Assembly: GCF_009690905.1 (NCBI RefSeq)
Contig: NZ_VOSW01000075.1
Location: 1 to 45,472, forward strand
Direction: 5' to 3'
Length of the DNA: 45,472 nt
Source of the DNA: Paraburkholderia madseniana
Lineage (GTDB): Bacteria > Pseudomonadota > Gammaproteobacteria > Burkholderiales > Burkholderiaceae
Part shown: positions 7,803-14,579 of the stretch, piece by piece
Numbering within the stretch: position 1 is the stretch's first letter
Layout: each line of letters opens with the position of its first letter
Notes under the pieces: model-generated
Told to the model about the DNA's origin: nothing
Database searches by the model: none
The model's input: the letters and a program-made list of their open reading frames with translations, nothing else
Program-made: the position numbers and the translations under genes

Positions 7803-8681
7803 TCAGTGGGTGATCGCGCCCATGCGCCCGGCCTGGTAATCGGTCACGGCCTGACGGATTTCGTCTTCCGTGTTCATCACGAACGGACCGTAGCGCACCA
7901 CCGGCTCTTTCAGCGGCACGCCGCCCAGCAGCAGCACTTCGAGCGGCTCGGCGCCAGCTGTGAGCGTGATCGAGTCGCCGTCGTTCCGAAACACCACCAT
8001 CTTCTGTGCGTCGATTTCCTGGCGTGCTTCCCCTTCGCCGTAGAAGCCCTTGCCGGACAGGCTGTAAGCAAACACGCGATAGTCGGCCGGCACCGGTTGC
8101 TGGATCGTCGCGCCCGGTTGCAGCGAGAAATGCTGATACAGGATCGGCGTGCGCGTTTCGATCGCCGCCTTCACGCCGAGCGCTTCGCCCGCGATCACCT
8201 TGACGCGGACCTTGCCGTCCGCGGACGTTGCGACCGGAATGCTGGCCGACGGTATCTCCTGATAGCGCGGCGCGATCATCTTGTCGCGGCGCGGCAGGTT
8301 CACCCACAGTTGCACGCCATGCACCCGCCCACCCGTACGCATGAACGACGGGTCCGGCATTTCACTGTGCACGACGCCTGCGCCCGCCGTCATCCATTGC
8401 ACGTCGCCGGCATGCAGCGTGCCCGAATGGCCCGCCGAATCCTTGTGGCCGAACTGGCCCTCGAGCGCGTACGTGACCGTTTCGAAGCCGCGATGCGGAT
8501 GATCCGGCGCGCCTTTTGCCTCGCCCGGCGCGTAGTCGATCGGCCCCATTTCGTCGAGCAGCAGGAACGGATCAAAATCCATCAGCAAACGGGTGGGAAA
8601 CGGACGGTGGACGATAAAGCCGCCGCCTTCGGTCGTGCGAACGGCGGGAAACGTGCGTTCGATCGTGCGTGTCGTGCTCAT
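7803..8681 (-). CDS. Pirin family protein
   Basis: A 292-residue bicupin. The N-terminal cupin contains the metal-binding set DHPHRGFETVTY, with further ligands in GHSGTLHAGDVQWMTAGAGVVHSEMP; the C-terminal half is the less conserved pirin C domain. Bacterial pirins are Fe2+-binding proteins, some with quercetinase activity or a redox-sensing role. The start is the ATG at 8681 preceded by AAGGTGA; a TTG one codon upstream is also open. It is transcribed divergently from a LysR-type regulator with a 123-base shared control region, the usual arrangement for LysR-controlled pirin genes. Confidence 0.93.
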   Translation of the reverse strand: MSTTRTIERTFPAVRTTEGGGFIVHRPFPTRLLMDFDPFLLLDEMGPIDYAPGEAKGAPDHPHRGFETVTYALEGQFGHKDSAGHSGTLHAGDVQWMTAGAGVVHSEMPDPSFMRTGGRVHGVQLWVNLPRRDKMIAPRYQEIPSASIPVATSADGKVRVKVIAGEALGVKAAIETRTPILYQHFSLQPGATIQQPVPADYRVFAYSLSGKGFYGEGEARQEIDAQKMVVFRNDGDSITLTAGAEPLEVLLLGGVPLKEPVVRYGPFVMNTEDEIRQAVTDYQAGRMGAITH

Positions 8682-8705
8682 CAAAAGTCACCTTGAAAAA
8701 TGGGG

Positions 8706-8736
8706 AATAGCGTTATTTTTGAAACATAGAGCTATT
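8706..8736. promoter_or_regulatory. Candidate LysR operator between pirin and LysR genes
   Basis: AATAGC and GCTATT form an interrupted inverted repeat with 19 bases between the arms, inside the AT-rich 123-base divergent intergenic region. LysR proteins bind such dyads (T-N11-A type sites), so this is a reasonable operator candidate. Confidence 0.45.
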
Positions 8737-8804
8737 ATAGGGACCGTTTTCCTAGGCGCCAGCCACCCTCACGCAATGGATTGTTCTATTACTGGAACGA
8801 TGAG

Positions 8805-9791
8805 ATGAAGATCGATTCACACAATCTGAATGACCTGATGTATTTTTCGCAGGTCGTCGAACATGGTGGTTTTTCTGCCGCCGAGCGCGTGCTGGGCATT
8901 TCCAAGTCGCGCCTGTCGCGCCGGCTCACCGAGCTGGAAGCGTCGTTAGGCGTACGTTTGCTGCAGCGTTCCACCCGTAAGCTGGCGCTCACTGAAGCCG
9001 GCCAGCTCTTCTACCAGCACTGTCAGGCGATGCTGAGCGAAGCACAGGCGGCCGTCAACGTCGTGCAGCAATTGCGGTCGTCGCCACGTGGCACGGTGCG
9101 CGTGAGCGTGCCGGTGACGATTTCGCAGACCATCCTGTCGCAGATCCTGCCGGAATTCATGCATCGCTACCCGGAAGTGCGTGTGGTAATGCGCGTCACG
9201 AACCGTGTGGTCGATCTGTTTGAAGATTCGATCGATATCGCGTTGCGCGTGCGCTCTGCTCCACCGGAGAACGCCAACATCGTCGTGCGGCCGTTGTGGC
9301 GCACGCAGCAGATGCTGGTCGGCGCACCGAGCCTGTTGCAGCAGAATGCGCCGCCGCTGTTGCCTGCCGATCTGAGCCGGTTCGAAACGCTCGACGTGCC
9401 AACCGGCGACGGACGCCATGTCTTCGAGCTGATCGCCCCCGACGGCACGCGCCACGCGCACGAACACGAGCCGCGCCTCGTCACCGCCGATCTGATGACG
9501 ATCCGTGAAGCGGTGCTGTCCGGCGTGGGTATCGCCGCATTGCCGGAGATGATGTACGGCAGCGCGCTGCGCGCGGGGCAATTGTCGCCGGTGATGCCGG
9601 GCTGGACCTTTCCGACGCCGCAGTTGTACGCGGTATTCGTGTCGCGGCAGGGAATGGTGCCGGCTGTGCGCGCGTTCGTCGATTATCTGGTCGAAATGCT
9701 CGATCCGGACGAAGGCAAGCACATCATGGGCGAGTGTCCGACGCGCACCGAGCAAGACGCCGCGCAGCCCGCTTTTGCGGTTGCCTCATAG
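8805..9791 (+). CDS. LysR-family transcriptional regulator (divergent to pirin)
   Basis: The 328-residue protein has the N-terminal winged helix-turn-helix (GGFSAAERVLGISKSRLSRRLTELE, about residues 19-43) and a C-terminal periplasmic-binding-protein-like sensor domain (RGTVRVSVPVTISQTILSQIL onwards). The start chosen is the ATG at 8805; a TTG eight codons upstream gives a less typical N-terminus. Divergence from the pirin gene makes that gene the most likely target. The last 25 residues are outside the usual family fold. Confidence 0.93.
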   Translation: MKIDSHNLNDLMYFSQVVEHGGFSAAERVLGISKSRLSRRLTELEASLGVRLLQRSTRKLALTEAGQLFYQHCQAMLSEAQAAVNVVQQLRSSPRGTVRVSVPVTISQTILSQILPEFMHRYPEVRVVMRVTNRVVDLFEDSIDIALRVRSAPPENANIVVRPLWRTQQMLVGAPSLLQQNAPPLLPADLSRFETLDVPTGDGRHVFELIAPDGTRHAHEHEPRLVTADLMTIREAVLSGVGIAALPEMMYGSALRAGQLSPVMPGWTFPTPQLYAVFVSRQGMVPAVRAFVDYLVEMLDPDEGKHIMGECPTRTEQDAAQPAFAVAS

Positions 9792-9866
9792 CACTTATTA
9801 CGCACGGCAACATCGCTTTTAGCATTTAAGCGCCGCCTGTCATGAGTACTTTCAATGGCGGTTTGC

Positions 9867-9895
9867 TTGAATGCGCGCGCTCACAGGCCTATAGT
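9867..9895 (+). promoter_or_regulatory. Sigma-70-type promoter for the 39-codon gene
   Basis: TTGAAT, exactly 17 bases, TATAGT. It ends 26 bases before the start codon of the small secreted peptide gene and lies after the LysR stop codon, so the small gene has its own promoter. Confidence 0.7.
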
Positions 9896-9921
9896 GAAAT
9901 CCCTTCGCTAAGGAGTCTCTT

Positions 9922-10041
9922 ATGCGAAAACTCATGGCCTCTATGATAGTGGGCCTGATAGGGCTGACCGCGCTGTCCGTGTCGATCACGGCTGTCGCAT
10001 GCGGTGACTCGAGCTATCAGTCATCTTCTGATGGTAAATGA
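9922..10041 (+). CDS. Small exported/lipoprotein-like peptide (39 residues)
   Basis: A short gene with all signals of a real one: a 17-bp-spaced sigma-70 promoter, AAGGAG eight bases before the ATG, and two tandem terminators downstream. The peptide begins MRKLMASMIVGLIGLTALSV, a basic start and long hydrophobic stretch, then ITAVAC and a short polar tail GDSSYQSSSDGK. This looks like a signal peptide with a lipobox-like VAC, leaving a 13-residue mature lipopeptide; alternatively it is a single-pass membrane peptide. I do not recognise a family and no function can be given. Confidence 0.7.
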   Translation: MRKLMASMIVGLIGLTALSVSITAVACGDSSYQSSSDGK

Positions 10042-10073
10042 TCCCGCCGCCCGAAGGCGCCGAGTGCGCAAAA

Positions 10074-10105
10074 AAAAGGCCTTCATCTGACGATGAAGGC
10101 CTTTT
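10074..10105. terminator. Bidirectional terminator between the small peptide gene and exbD
   Basis: AAAAGGCCTTCATC and GATGAAGGCCTTTT form a perfect 14-bp stem around TGAC. Runs of A on the left and T on the right let it serve both the plus-strand peptide gene and the minus-strand tonB-exbBD operon. Confidence 0.92.
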
Positions 10106-10111
10106 ACTTTT

Positions 10112-10141
10112 AGCCCTTGTTTCAAGGGCTTTTCTGTTTTT
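10112..10141 (+). terminator. Second tandem terminator
   Basis: AGCCCTTG-TTT-CAAGGGCT followed by TTTCTGTTTTTT. It lies 6 bases after the previous terminator, so plus-strand transcription is stopped twice before the antisense exbD. Confidence 0.88.
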
Positions 10142-10193
10142 TCGGCAGACGCTGCTTAACAAGGGCGCATTGCTGCGCTCAGATCACTTGCGA

Positions 10194-10613
10194 TTATTTG
10201 CCTTTGGGCTGCGTGACGAAGCCGATCTTCGTGAGACCGCCGGCCTGCGCCGCCGACATCACTTCCGCCACTTTCTCGTACGCGACCTTGCGGTCCGCAT
10301 CCAGATGCAGCTCCGGCTGCGGATTCGCTTGCGCAGCCTCTGCAATTTTCGCGCGCAGCGCTGCGTCGTCGACTTTCTTGTCGTCCCACAAGACGTTGCC
10401 GTCCGCATCGACGGAGACCGTGACTTGCGCGGGCTTGGTGTCTTCCTTCTGACTGCTCGCATGCGGCAGATCGATTTTGACCGCGTGACGAATCACCGGA
10501 ATCGTCACCATGAAGACGATCAGGAGAACCAACATCACGTCGACGAGCGGCGTCATGTTGATTTCGTTCATCAGGCCGTCGTCATCGTCGCCGGCGAAGG
10601 GGCTCATTGCCAT
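10194..10613 (-). CDS. exbD: Biopolymer transport protein ExbD
   Basis: ExbD forms the inner-membrane proton-driven motor with ExbB that energises TonB. The 139-residue protein has one N-terminal membrane helix containing the essential aspartate (MTPLVDVMLVLLIVFMVTIP, Asp25) and a periplasmic domain ending VGFVTQPKGK. It is the last gene of tonB-exbB-exbD; 16 bases separate it from exbB. A strong terminator follows within about 90 bases. Confidence 0.96.
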   Translation of the reverse strand: MAMSPFAGDDDDGLMNEINMTPLVDVMLVLLIVFMVTIPVIRHAVKIDLPHASSQKEDTKPAQVTVSVDADGNVLWDDKKVDDAALRAKIAEAAQANPQPELHLDADRKVAYEKVAEVMSAAQAGGLTKIGFVTQPKGK

Positions 10614-10629
10614 CGGAATGCCTCGTCGA

Positions 10630-11358
10630 TCAGTTGGCGCGCGCGAGGCGCAAACCGTCGCCGCGTTTGGATGACGACAGACGGGCGCCCGTCACGAAGA
10701 ACGCATGCAGGCCGTGTGCAAAGCGGCTCAGCTTGGCGACGATCGCCTTGTTGGCGCGCGTCAGTGCGTTGTAGCCGAGCACAGCCGGAATCGCGACGAA
10801 CAGGCCGAACGCGGTCATGATCAGTGCTTCACCCACCGGGCCCGCGACCTGATCGATCGACGACTGGCCGCTTGCGCCGATTGCCAGCAGTGCGTGATAG
10901 ATGCCCCACACCGTGCCGAACAGGCCGACGAACGGCGCCGTGCTGCCGATTGAGGCGAGAATCGCCAGACCGCTTTGCATGCGCGCGACGCTTTCGTCCA
11001 TCGTGTCCTTCAGGCAGCGCGTCACCCAATCCGACACGTCCATGCGATCGTGCAGATGCGGCTGCGTCTGATGATGGTGATCGGCTGCTTCCTGGCCCGA
11101 CAGCGCGAGCGCGAGAAACGGATTGTCCTGCGGCGTCGACGATTCGGCGCCGAGCTTCTTCACGCCGTCGGCGAGATCGTCCGAATGCCAGAACTGCTGC
11201 TCGGCATTCTTCGTGAGACGCTTCAGGCGCATCACATTCCAGCCTTTGATGACGATCACGCTCCACGACATGACCGACATGATCAGCAGCGCGAGCGCGA
11301 TACCGCGCGTCACGAAATCCCCTTGCGCCCACACGTGCGCCAATCCGTAGTTTTGCAT
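10630..11358 (-). CDS. exbB: Biopolymer transport protein ExbB
   Basis: The 242-residue MotA/TolQ/ExbB proton-channel protein has three membrane helices: an N-terminal one (GIALALLIMSVMSWSVIVIK), a second in LAILASIGSTAPFVGLFGTV, and a third in GEALIMTAFGLFVAIPAV. The SIGSTAPFVGLFGTVWGI block is diagnostic. AAGGAATT precedes the ATG. It lies 27 bases downstream of tonB, and 16 bases upstream of exbD, in one operon supplying proton-motive force to TonB-dependent siderophore and haem receptors. Confidence 0.96.
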   Translation of the reverse strand: MQNYGLAHVWAQGDFVTRGIALALLIMSVMSWSVIVIKGWNVMRLKRLTKNAEQQFWHSDDLADGVKKLGAESSTPQDNPFLALALSGQEAADHHHQTQPHLHDRMDVSDWVTRCLKDTMDESVARMQSGLAILASIGSTAPFVGLFGTVWGIYHALLAIGASGQSSIDQVAGPVGEALIMTAFGLFVAIPAVLGYNALTRANKAIVAKLSRFAHGLHAFFVTGARLSSSKRGDGLRLARAN

Positions 11359-11385
11359 TGCAATTCCTTGTTTTTAAAATCTGCC

Positions 11386-12117
11386 TCAATCGTTCAGATT
11401 GAAGTTGTAAGGCTGGGTGGCCGTGGCCCGAATAGCCTGACCGTTCTCGACATAGGGCTTGCACGAGCTCGCATGCGCGGCGGCGATGGCGGCGTCGTCC
11501 AGACGGCTGAAGCCGCTGCTCTTTTTGAGCGAGATGCTTTCGACCTTCCCCGTCGGTCCGATGACGAACGTCACGTAGGCCGTACCGGTTTCGCCGCGGC
11601 GCTTCGACAGCGCGGGGTAGTCCGGCACGATCATGCTGCACTCGATGTGCGAGACATTCTTCGGCGCCGTGATGTCCATGGTCGGACGGCCGATTGCCGG
11701 CGCGGCCTGAGCGGCAGGCGCAGCCGGTGCGGCAGCCGCGGGCGTCGGCTCGGGCGCGGCGACAGGCGTCGGCGACGGAGCCGCGGCGACCGGCAACGGC
11801 GTGGGTGTCGGCTTAGGCGTTGGTGTCGGTTTGGGCTGGACCTTCGGCTTGGTGTGAACCGGCGGGATTGGCTTGGGCGGCGGGGCGATCGATTGCAGCG
11901 CCACGGGCGCGGCGACCGGTGCCGGCGCCAGCAACTGCGCGGTCATCACCTTCGATTCGATCACGGGTTGCAGCGGTTCATGACGCAGCGTCAGGATTAC
12001 TGCAAGCAAAGCGATGTGAATTGCCGCGACCGCGGCAGTCGCGGCCAACGCACGGGCATTCATTCGGGGGGACGAAGCCGACGTGGCGCCGGCTGAAACG
12101 GGATGCGAGGCCTGCAT
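11386..12117 (-). CDS. tonB: Energy transducer TonB
   Basis: TonB couples the inner-membrane ExbBD motor to outer-membrane receptors. The 243-residue protein shows the expected order: an N-terminal transmembrane anchor (about residues 25-45), a long Pro/Ala/Lys-rich periplasm-spanning rod (PPKPIPPVHTKPKVQPKPTP, then repeated AP), and a C-terminal TonB domain (PDYPALSKRRGETGTAYVTF ... QPYNFNLND). Start choice is uncertain: the ATG at 12,117 has no good ribosome binding site and a second ATG at 12,063 (MNARALAATA) would still leave the anchor intact. A 20-codon gene lies just upstream and may couple to it. Confidence 0.93.
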   Translation of the reverse strand: MQASHPVSAGATSASSPRMNARALAATAAVAAIHIALLAVILTLRHEPLQPVIESKVMTAQLLAPAPVAAPVALQSIAPPPKPIPPVHTKPKVQPKPTPTPKPTPTPLPVAAAPSPTPVAAPEPTPAAAAPAAPAAQAAPAIGRPTMDITAPKNVSHIECSMIVPDYPALSKRRGETGTAYVTFVIGPTGKVESISLKKSSGFSRLDDAAIAAAHASSCKPYVENGQAIRATATQPYNFNLND

Positions 12118-12165
12118 GTTAGCGTGGCGGCGTGCCGTCGATGCGGCACGTCAGACAAGACATCG

Positions 12166-12228
12166 TCATGTTCGGAAGATCAACAGCGAAATGAACAAAG
12201 TAGTCACGAAACCAATCAGCAATTCCAT
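12166..12228 (-). CDS. 20-residue hydrophobic membrane peptide upstream of tonB
   Basis: A very short open frame with an excellent Shine-Dalgarno (AAAAGGAG six bases before the ATG), which the tonB start itself lacks. The peptide, MELLIGFVTTLFISLLIFRT, is one membrane helix with a basic end. It ends 48 bases before the tonB ATG in the same transcript direction. It could be a tiny membrane protein acting with the TonB-ExbBD motor or a translated leader controlling tonB. No family is recognised; the ribosome binding site and hydrophobic composition are the support. Confidence 0.55.
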   Translation of the reverse strand: MELLIGFVTTLFISLLIFRT

Positions 12229-12391
12229 CTCGAACTCCTTTTGACGGGTGAGCGGGTAGCTGGCTGGTACGGATACTGGCTTGCTGACGGCAGTGGGATA
12301 ACGCGTGAAGCAGCGCGTGAAACAGAGCATGAAGCAGGGAGGCAGTGAACACTCTGGGCGCGCCGCGTGGGCCGCGCCCTCAAGCCGCGAC

Positions 12392-12628
12392 TCAGGCGGC
12401 CTTGCGTTCGTAAAACGTCAGCGGCATGGCCTGCGAGTGATGATCGAAGCCGCAGCGGCTCGCGCACACGCCGCTTTCCATCATGACGCCGCGCACGGAA
12501 TCCGCGCACTTGCCACAGCAGGAAGCGACGCCGAGTTCGAACTGGAGTTCGTCGAACGAATCGACGCCATCCGCGATCGAGGCACGGATCTTTCGGTCAG
12601 AAACAGACTTGCAGACACAGACAATCAT
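12392..12628 (-). CDS. bfd: Bacterioferritin-associated ferredoxin
   Basis: Bfd is a [2Fe-2S] protein that reduces the iron core of bacterioferritin to release Fe2+ when iron is scarce. The 78-residue protein has the BFD cysteine pattern: Cys4 and Cys6 in MIVCVCKSVSD and a second pair in VASCCGKCADSVRG. A Fur box lies 26 bases upstream of the start, fitting known iron repression of bfd. Its substrate bfr is about 1.3 kb away on the same strand, separated by murI. The C-terminal 20 residues (HHSQAMPLTFYERKAA) extend beyond the core fold. Confidence 0.95.
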   Translation of the reverse strand: MIVCVCKSVSDRKIRASIADGVDSFDELQFELGVASCCGKCADSVRGVMMESGVCASRCGFDHHSQAMPLTFYERKAA

Positions 12629-12653
12629 GGCAGGGCGTCATAGCTAACGTTAA

Positions 12654-12668
12654 TGCGAACTATTATCA
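12654..12668 (-). promoter_or_regulatory. Fur box upstream of bfd
   Basis: Read on the minus strand, TGATAATAGTTCGCA: the left half matches the Fur half-site perfectly. It is followed by TTAACGTT, the same extension that follows the ftr Fur box, in the same orientation relative to the gene. Confidence 0.85.
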
Positions 12669-12801
12669 TTTTGATTGGCTCGTTTGGCAAGCGTCCTGCA
12701 TGATTTTTTGTAACAAAACCAGACTCTTAGAAGGGTTTCGCCTAAAGAGCGGAATCCCGGGCAAGCGCCGGAGAAGGTGCGAAAACGCCTAAAAAGCGTG
12801 C

Positions 12802-12821
12802 AAAAAGGCCGCGCGGCGGCC
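12802..12821 (-). terminator. Terminator after murI
   Basis: On the minus strand GGCCGC-CGC-GCGGCC is followed by TTTTT. It begins about 24 bases beyond the murI stop codon. Confidence 0.75.
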
Positions 12822-12844
12822 CAAAAACGCGGTGGCGAGGGGTT

Positions 12845-13732
12845 TTATGCGGCTTGGGAATCCGGCGCTGCCGTGCGGCGCGACGGAATCACGACCTGGT
12901 CGACTGCGGCATCGATTTGCAGCAGGGTCGCGGCGAGCTGTTGCTGATGGGTGCCGTCGCTGGTCGAATAAAAGCGGGGCAGAACAGCGCCGGCGCTTTC
13001 CGGGACGGCGCGCAACCCGTGCTGGTCGAGTACCCGTTCGAGCTGGCGCGCAATGGCCACGCTCGTATCGATCAGCATTAGCCGGTCGCCGACGATGTCG
13101 CGGATCGCTGCATCGAGAAACGGGTAGTGGGTGCAGCCGAGCACCAGGGTGTCGGCGCCGGCATCGAGCATGGGCTGCAGGTAGCTGCGCAGCAGCGCGC
13201 GCAGTTCGGCGGAGCCTACGTCGCAGCGTTCCACCGCCTGTACGAGCCCGTGGCCCGGCTGGCAAAGAAAACGGCAATCGGCGGCGTAGCGCTCCAGCAG
13301 CCCCTGAAAGCGGGCACTGCGCAAGGTCACTTGTGTGGCGAGCACGCCGGCGACGCGTGTTTTCGACTGCAGCGCGGCCGGTTTGATGCCGGGTTCGACC
13401 CCCACCAGCGGAATCGCCAGCTTTTCGCGGACCAGCGCGATTGACTGTGCGGTCGCCGTGTTGCATGCGACCACCAGCGCCTTCGCGCCCTGGCTGGCGA
13501 GCCATTGTCCGATTGCGAGGGTACGGTCGGCGATGAAGTCGTCGTCGCGTTCGCCGTAGGGGGCGTAGAGCGAGTCGGCGACATAGATGAGCGCCTCGCC
13601 GGGCAGTTGCGCCCGAACCGCCCGCAGCACCGACAAACCGCCCAGACCCGAATCGAATATGCCGACCGGCGCTCGCGAACCGCCGCCTGAGGTGGCAATC
13701 CTGGCACTTGAGGACGGCGATTCTGCGGTCAT
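12845..13732 (-). CDS. murI: Glutamate racemase
   Basis: MurI makes D-glutamate for peptidoglycan. The 295-residue protein has both catalytic cysteines: Cys90 in VVACNTATA and Cys200 in LGCTHYPF, and the N-terminal IFDSGLGGLSVLRAV with the conserved Asp27. The start is placed at the ATG at 13,732 (MTAESPSS); the frame is open for 36 more codons but that part is low quality. It sits between bfd and bfr, the usual neighbourhood of bfr in beta-proteobacteria, without functional link to iron. Confidence 0.94.
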   Translation of the reverse strand: MTAESPSSSARIATSGGGSRAPVGIFDSGLGGLSVLRAVRAQLPGEALIYVADSLYAPYGERDDDFIADRTLAIGQWLASQGAKALVVACNTATAQSIALVREKLAIPLVGVEPGIKPAALQSKTRVAGVLATQVTLRSARFQGLLERYAADCRFLCQPGHGLVQAVERCDVGSAELRALLRSYLQPMLDAGADTLVLGCTHYPFLDAAIRDIVGDRLMLIDTSVAIARQLERVLDQHGLRAVPESAGAVLPRFYSTSDGTHQQQLAATLLQIDAAVDQVVIPSRRTAAPDSQAA

Positions 13733-13900
13733 AGGCGATGAGGACACGCGCGGCACAGCGGTCACGGAAAACTCACGAAAACGGGGAAGTGCGCAAGTAT
13801 ACCGCCCGCGCGGCGCCGGTCCTGACAAATGAGCTGCCAACCGGGACGGCGTACGAGCAGGCCCATGAACCGGCGCGCGGGCCGTTCCAACGTGGTCCGA

Positions 13901-14380
13901 TCAGGACTCGACCGAACCCATCGCACTTTGCTGGTAGTTCTGGATGCCGACCTTGTCGATCAGATCCAGTTGCGTTTCGAGCCAGTCAATGTGTTCTTCA
14001 GTGTCGTCGAGAATCTTCACGAAGATTTCGCGCGAGATGAAATCACGTACGGATTCGCAATACGCGATTGCTTCTTTGCAGGTGCTTTGCGAAATCTGTT
14101 CGAGCTTCAGATCGCATTCGAGGATTTCTTTGGTTTCTTCGCCGATCAGCAGCTTGTGCAGGTCTTGCAGGTTCGGCAGGCCGTCGAGCATGAAAATGCG
14201 TTCGATCAGCCAGTCGGCGTGCTTCATTTCGCCGATCGATTCGTCGTATTCATGCTTGCCGAGTTTTTCGAGTCCCCAGTGCTTGTACATCCGTGCGTGC
14301 AGGAAGTACTGGTTAATGGCGGTGAGCTCGTTCTTGAGCTGGGAGTTCAGATACTCGATAACTTTCTTGTCGCCTTGCAT
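13901..14380 (-). CDS. bfr: Bacterioferritin
   Basis: Bfr assembles into a 24-mer shell that oxidises and stores iron and carries haem between subunits. The 159-residue protein has the haem ligand Met52 and ferroxidase residues Glu18, Glu51, His54, Glu94 and His130. The position equivalent to the E. coli Glu127 is a threonine (DDTEEH, with Glu128 and Glu129 adjacent), so one di-iron ligand must be supplied differently or the centre is modified. AAGGAAA lies before the ATG. A hairpin lies in the untranslated leader. Confidence 0.95.
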   Translation of the reverse strand: MQGDKKVIEYLNSQLKNELTAINQYFLHARMYKHWGLEKLGKHEYDESIGEMKHADWLIERIFMLDGLPNLQDLHKLLIGEETKEILECDLKLEQISQSTCKEAIAYCESVRDFISREIFVKILDDTEEHIDWLETQLDLIDKVGIQNYQQSAMGSVES

Positions 14381-14440
14381 GGGGTTTCCTTATTAGAGAC
14401 TTGAATTTCCCAGAACAATAAACGCCGAAGGACAAAAAGC

Positions 14441-14468
14441 CAAGGCAAAAACACAGTTTTTTGCCTTG
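14441..14468. promoter_or_regulatory. Perfect hairpin in the bfr upstream region
   Basis: CAAGGCAAAAA and TTTTTGCCTTG form an 11-bp perfect stem around a short loop, about 60 bases upstream of bfr. It is not followed by a T-run on either strand, so it may be a leader structure or protein site rather than a terminator. Confidence 0.45.
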
Positions 14469-14514
14469 ATTTGCAAGGTTTTGTGCGTGATGCGTACCGT
14501 TCTCATTTCATGAT

Positions 14515-14541
14515 AAAAAAGCCGGGGTTCGAGGCCCCGGC
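14515..14541 (-). terminator. Terminator of the fumarase gene
   Basis: On the minus strand GCCGGGG, a 7-base loop and CCCCGGC are followed by TTTTTT. It begins about 38 bases after the fumarase stop. Confidence 0.93.
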
Positions 14542-14579
14542 TTCTACTTTTTCAGCTGTTACTGTCGATCAAACGCCGA

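Noticed and set aside
12356..12380. GC-rich hairpin after bfd as a terminator
   Set aside because: GGGCGCG/CGCGCCC pairs, but there is no T-run on the minus strand, so a terminator call is not supported.
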